A stretch of 6,189 bases of DNA from JBEEPE01 sp041191265 (GTDB lineage Bacteria > Verrucomicrobiota > Verrucomicrobiia > Chthoniobacterales > Chthoniobacteraceae). A model generated the notes under the pieces. The model did no database searches, was not told where the DNA came from, and saw only the letters and a list, made by a program, of their open reading frames with translations. The position numbers and the translations under genes are program-made. The stretch is taken from the NCBI GenBank assembly GCA_041191265.1, contig JBEEPE010000389.1:1-6189 (forward strand), given 5' to 3'. Positions 5,831 through 6,189 of this stretch are shown one piece after another (within the stretch, counting starts at the first letter, position 1; every line of letters starts with the position of its first letter).

Positions 5831-6189
5831 TCAGTTCTGATCGAGTTTAAACTCGATGCTCACTTCAAACGGGTCTTTTTTCACCCCATCCGGCAATCGG
5901 TCAATCTTCAGCACTTTATTCGCGGCAACCATCACCGACTTGTCCATCTCCTCATTGCCGGACCCGTCCACAATCTTCCTCTCCAAAATCTCGCCGTCCT
6001 TCGCAATCCGTAAACTCAACAACACGCGAAGCGCTTTACCAGTCCGAATCAAAGTCTTCGGTTGCTCCCACGGCTGATAAAATCGGTCGTGAATATGCCG
6101 GTAGTACCCCCCCAAATCTGGGGCATCCGGGCGCCCACCTTCCCTCCCTGCCCCCACCCCTCGACCAACCCCCGTGCCCTGGCCTCCAC
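5831..6189 (-). CDS. TonB/TolA-like C-terminal domain protein, 5'-truncated
   Basis: The minus-strand frame stays open to the window edge, so the gene starts outside; 118 C-terminal residues are visible. The first 27 are a Gly-rich linker (GGQGTGVGRGVGAGREGG and on to APDLGG). The rest (about 28-118) resembles the TonB/TolA C-terminal fold: YYRHIHDRFYQPWEQP, then VLLSLRIAKDGEILERKIVDGSGNEEMDKSV, the helix VMVAANKVLKIDRLPDG and the closing strand FEVSIEFKLDQN. Family members span the periplasm and transmit inner-membrane energy to outer-membrane transporters or maintain envelope integrity. The expected N-terminal membrane anchor is out of view, so TonB cannot be told from TolA or another paralogue, and no symbol is given. 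A GTG at 6155-6157 is in frame but lies inside the linker and is unlikely to be the start. Confidence 0.82.
   Translation of the reverse strand, partial: GGQGTGVGRGVGAGREGGRPDAPDLGGYYRHIHDRFYQPWEQPKTLIRTGKALRVLLSLRIAKDGEILERKIVDGSGNEEMDKSVMVAANKVLKIDRLPDGVKKDPFEVSIEFKLDQN
5840..5857. repeat. 18-bp perfect palindrome inside the TonB-like gene
   Basis: ATCGAGTTTAAACTCGAT is its own reverse complement, with no spacer. It lies within the last nine codons of the TonB-like gene, where it encodes IEFKLD. It is not followed by a T run on the minus strand, so a terminator role is not supported. It may be a protein-binding site or a coincidence of the beta-strand codons. Confidence 0.5.

Overview
The window is GC-rich bacterial chromosome with strong C-ending codon bias and six protein-coding genes, two of them cut by the window edges. 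The organism is most likely a Verrucomicrobiota-type or related PVC-group bacterium. This rests on three things: no gene start has a convincing Shine-Dalgarno sequence, the gene set fits, and there is a REP-like hairpin element whose reverse translation (LNHRLQ..MPPAC) I associate with those genomes. No database search was run, so this placement is an inference at about even odds.

Layout, left to right. Positions 3-764 (+) hold the C-terminal five sixths of ornithine carbamoyltransferase (argF), whose stop codon lies in the 3' arm of a small hairpin followed by T5. Positions 857-2950 (+) encode a complete membrane-bound pyrophosphatase (hppA) with the Lys/Thr signature of the K+-independent, H+-pumping class. 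Positions 2951-3269 form a convergent junction filled with repeat DNA: two adjacent inverted repeats (2976-2994 and 3004-3039), then exactly ten contiguous 24-bp units (3031-3270) that end on the dprA stop codon. Positions 3270-4430 (-) encode complete DprA, the RecA-loading protein of natural transformation. Positions 4431-4751 are a divergent intergenic region with short inverted repeats. Positions 4752-5372 (+) encode an ECF-type sigma factor, overlapping by ATGA a single-pass membrane protein (5369-5782, +) that is the natural anti-sigma candidate. Positions 5831-6189 (-) hold the C-terminal part of a TonB/TolA-like envelope protein with a Gly-rich linker.

The genes are mostly functionally independent: arginine biosynthesis, pyrophosphate-driven proton pumping, DNA uptake and recombination, and envelope functions. 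The only clear operon is the sigma factor with the membrane protein. I see no defence system, prophage, CRISPR array or new multi-gene system. The most unusual content is the REP-like element that appears to have expanded at its right arm into a 24-bp minisatellite between hppA and dprA. Next are an apparent Glu-to-Val change in a near-invariant pyrophosphatase motif and the undescribed small partner of the sigma factor.
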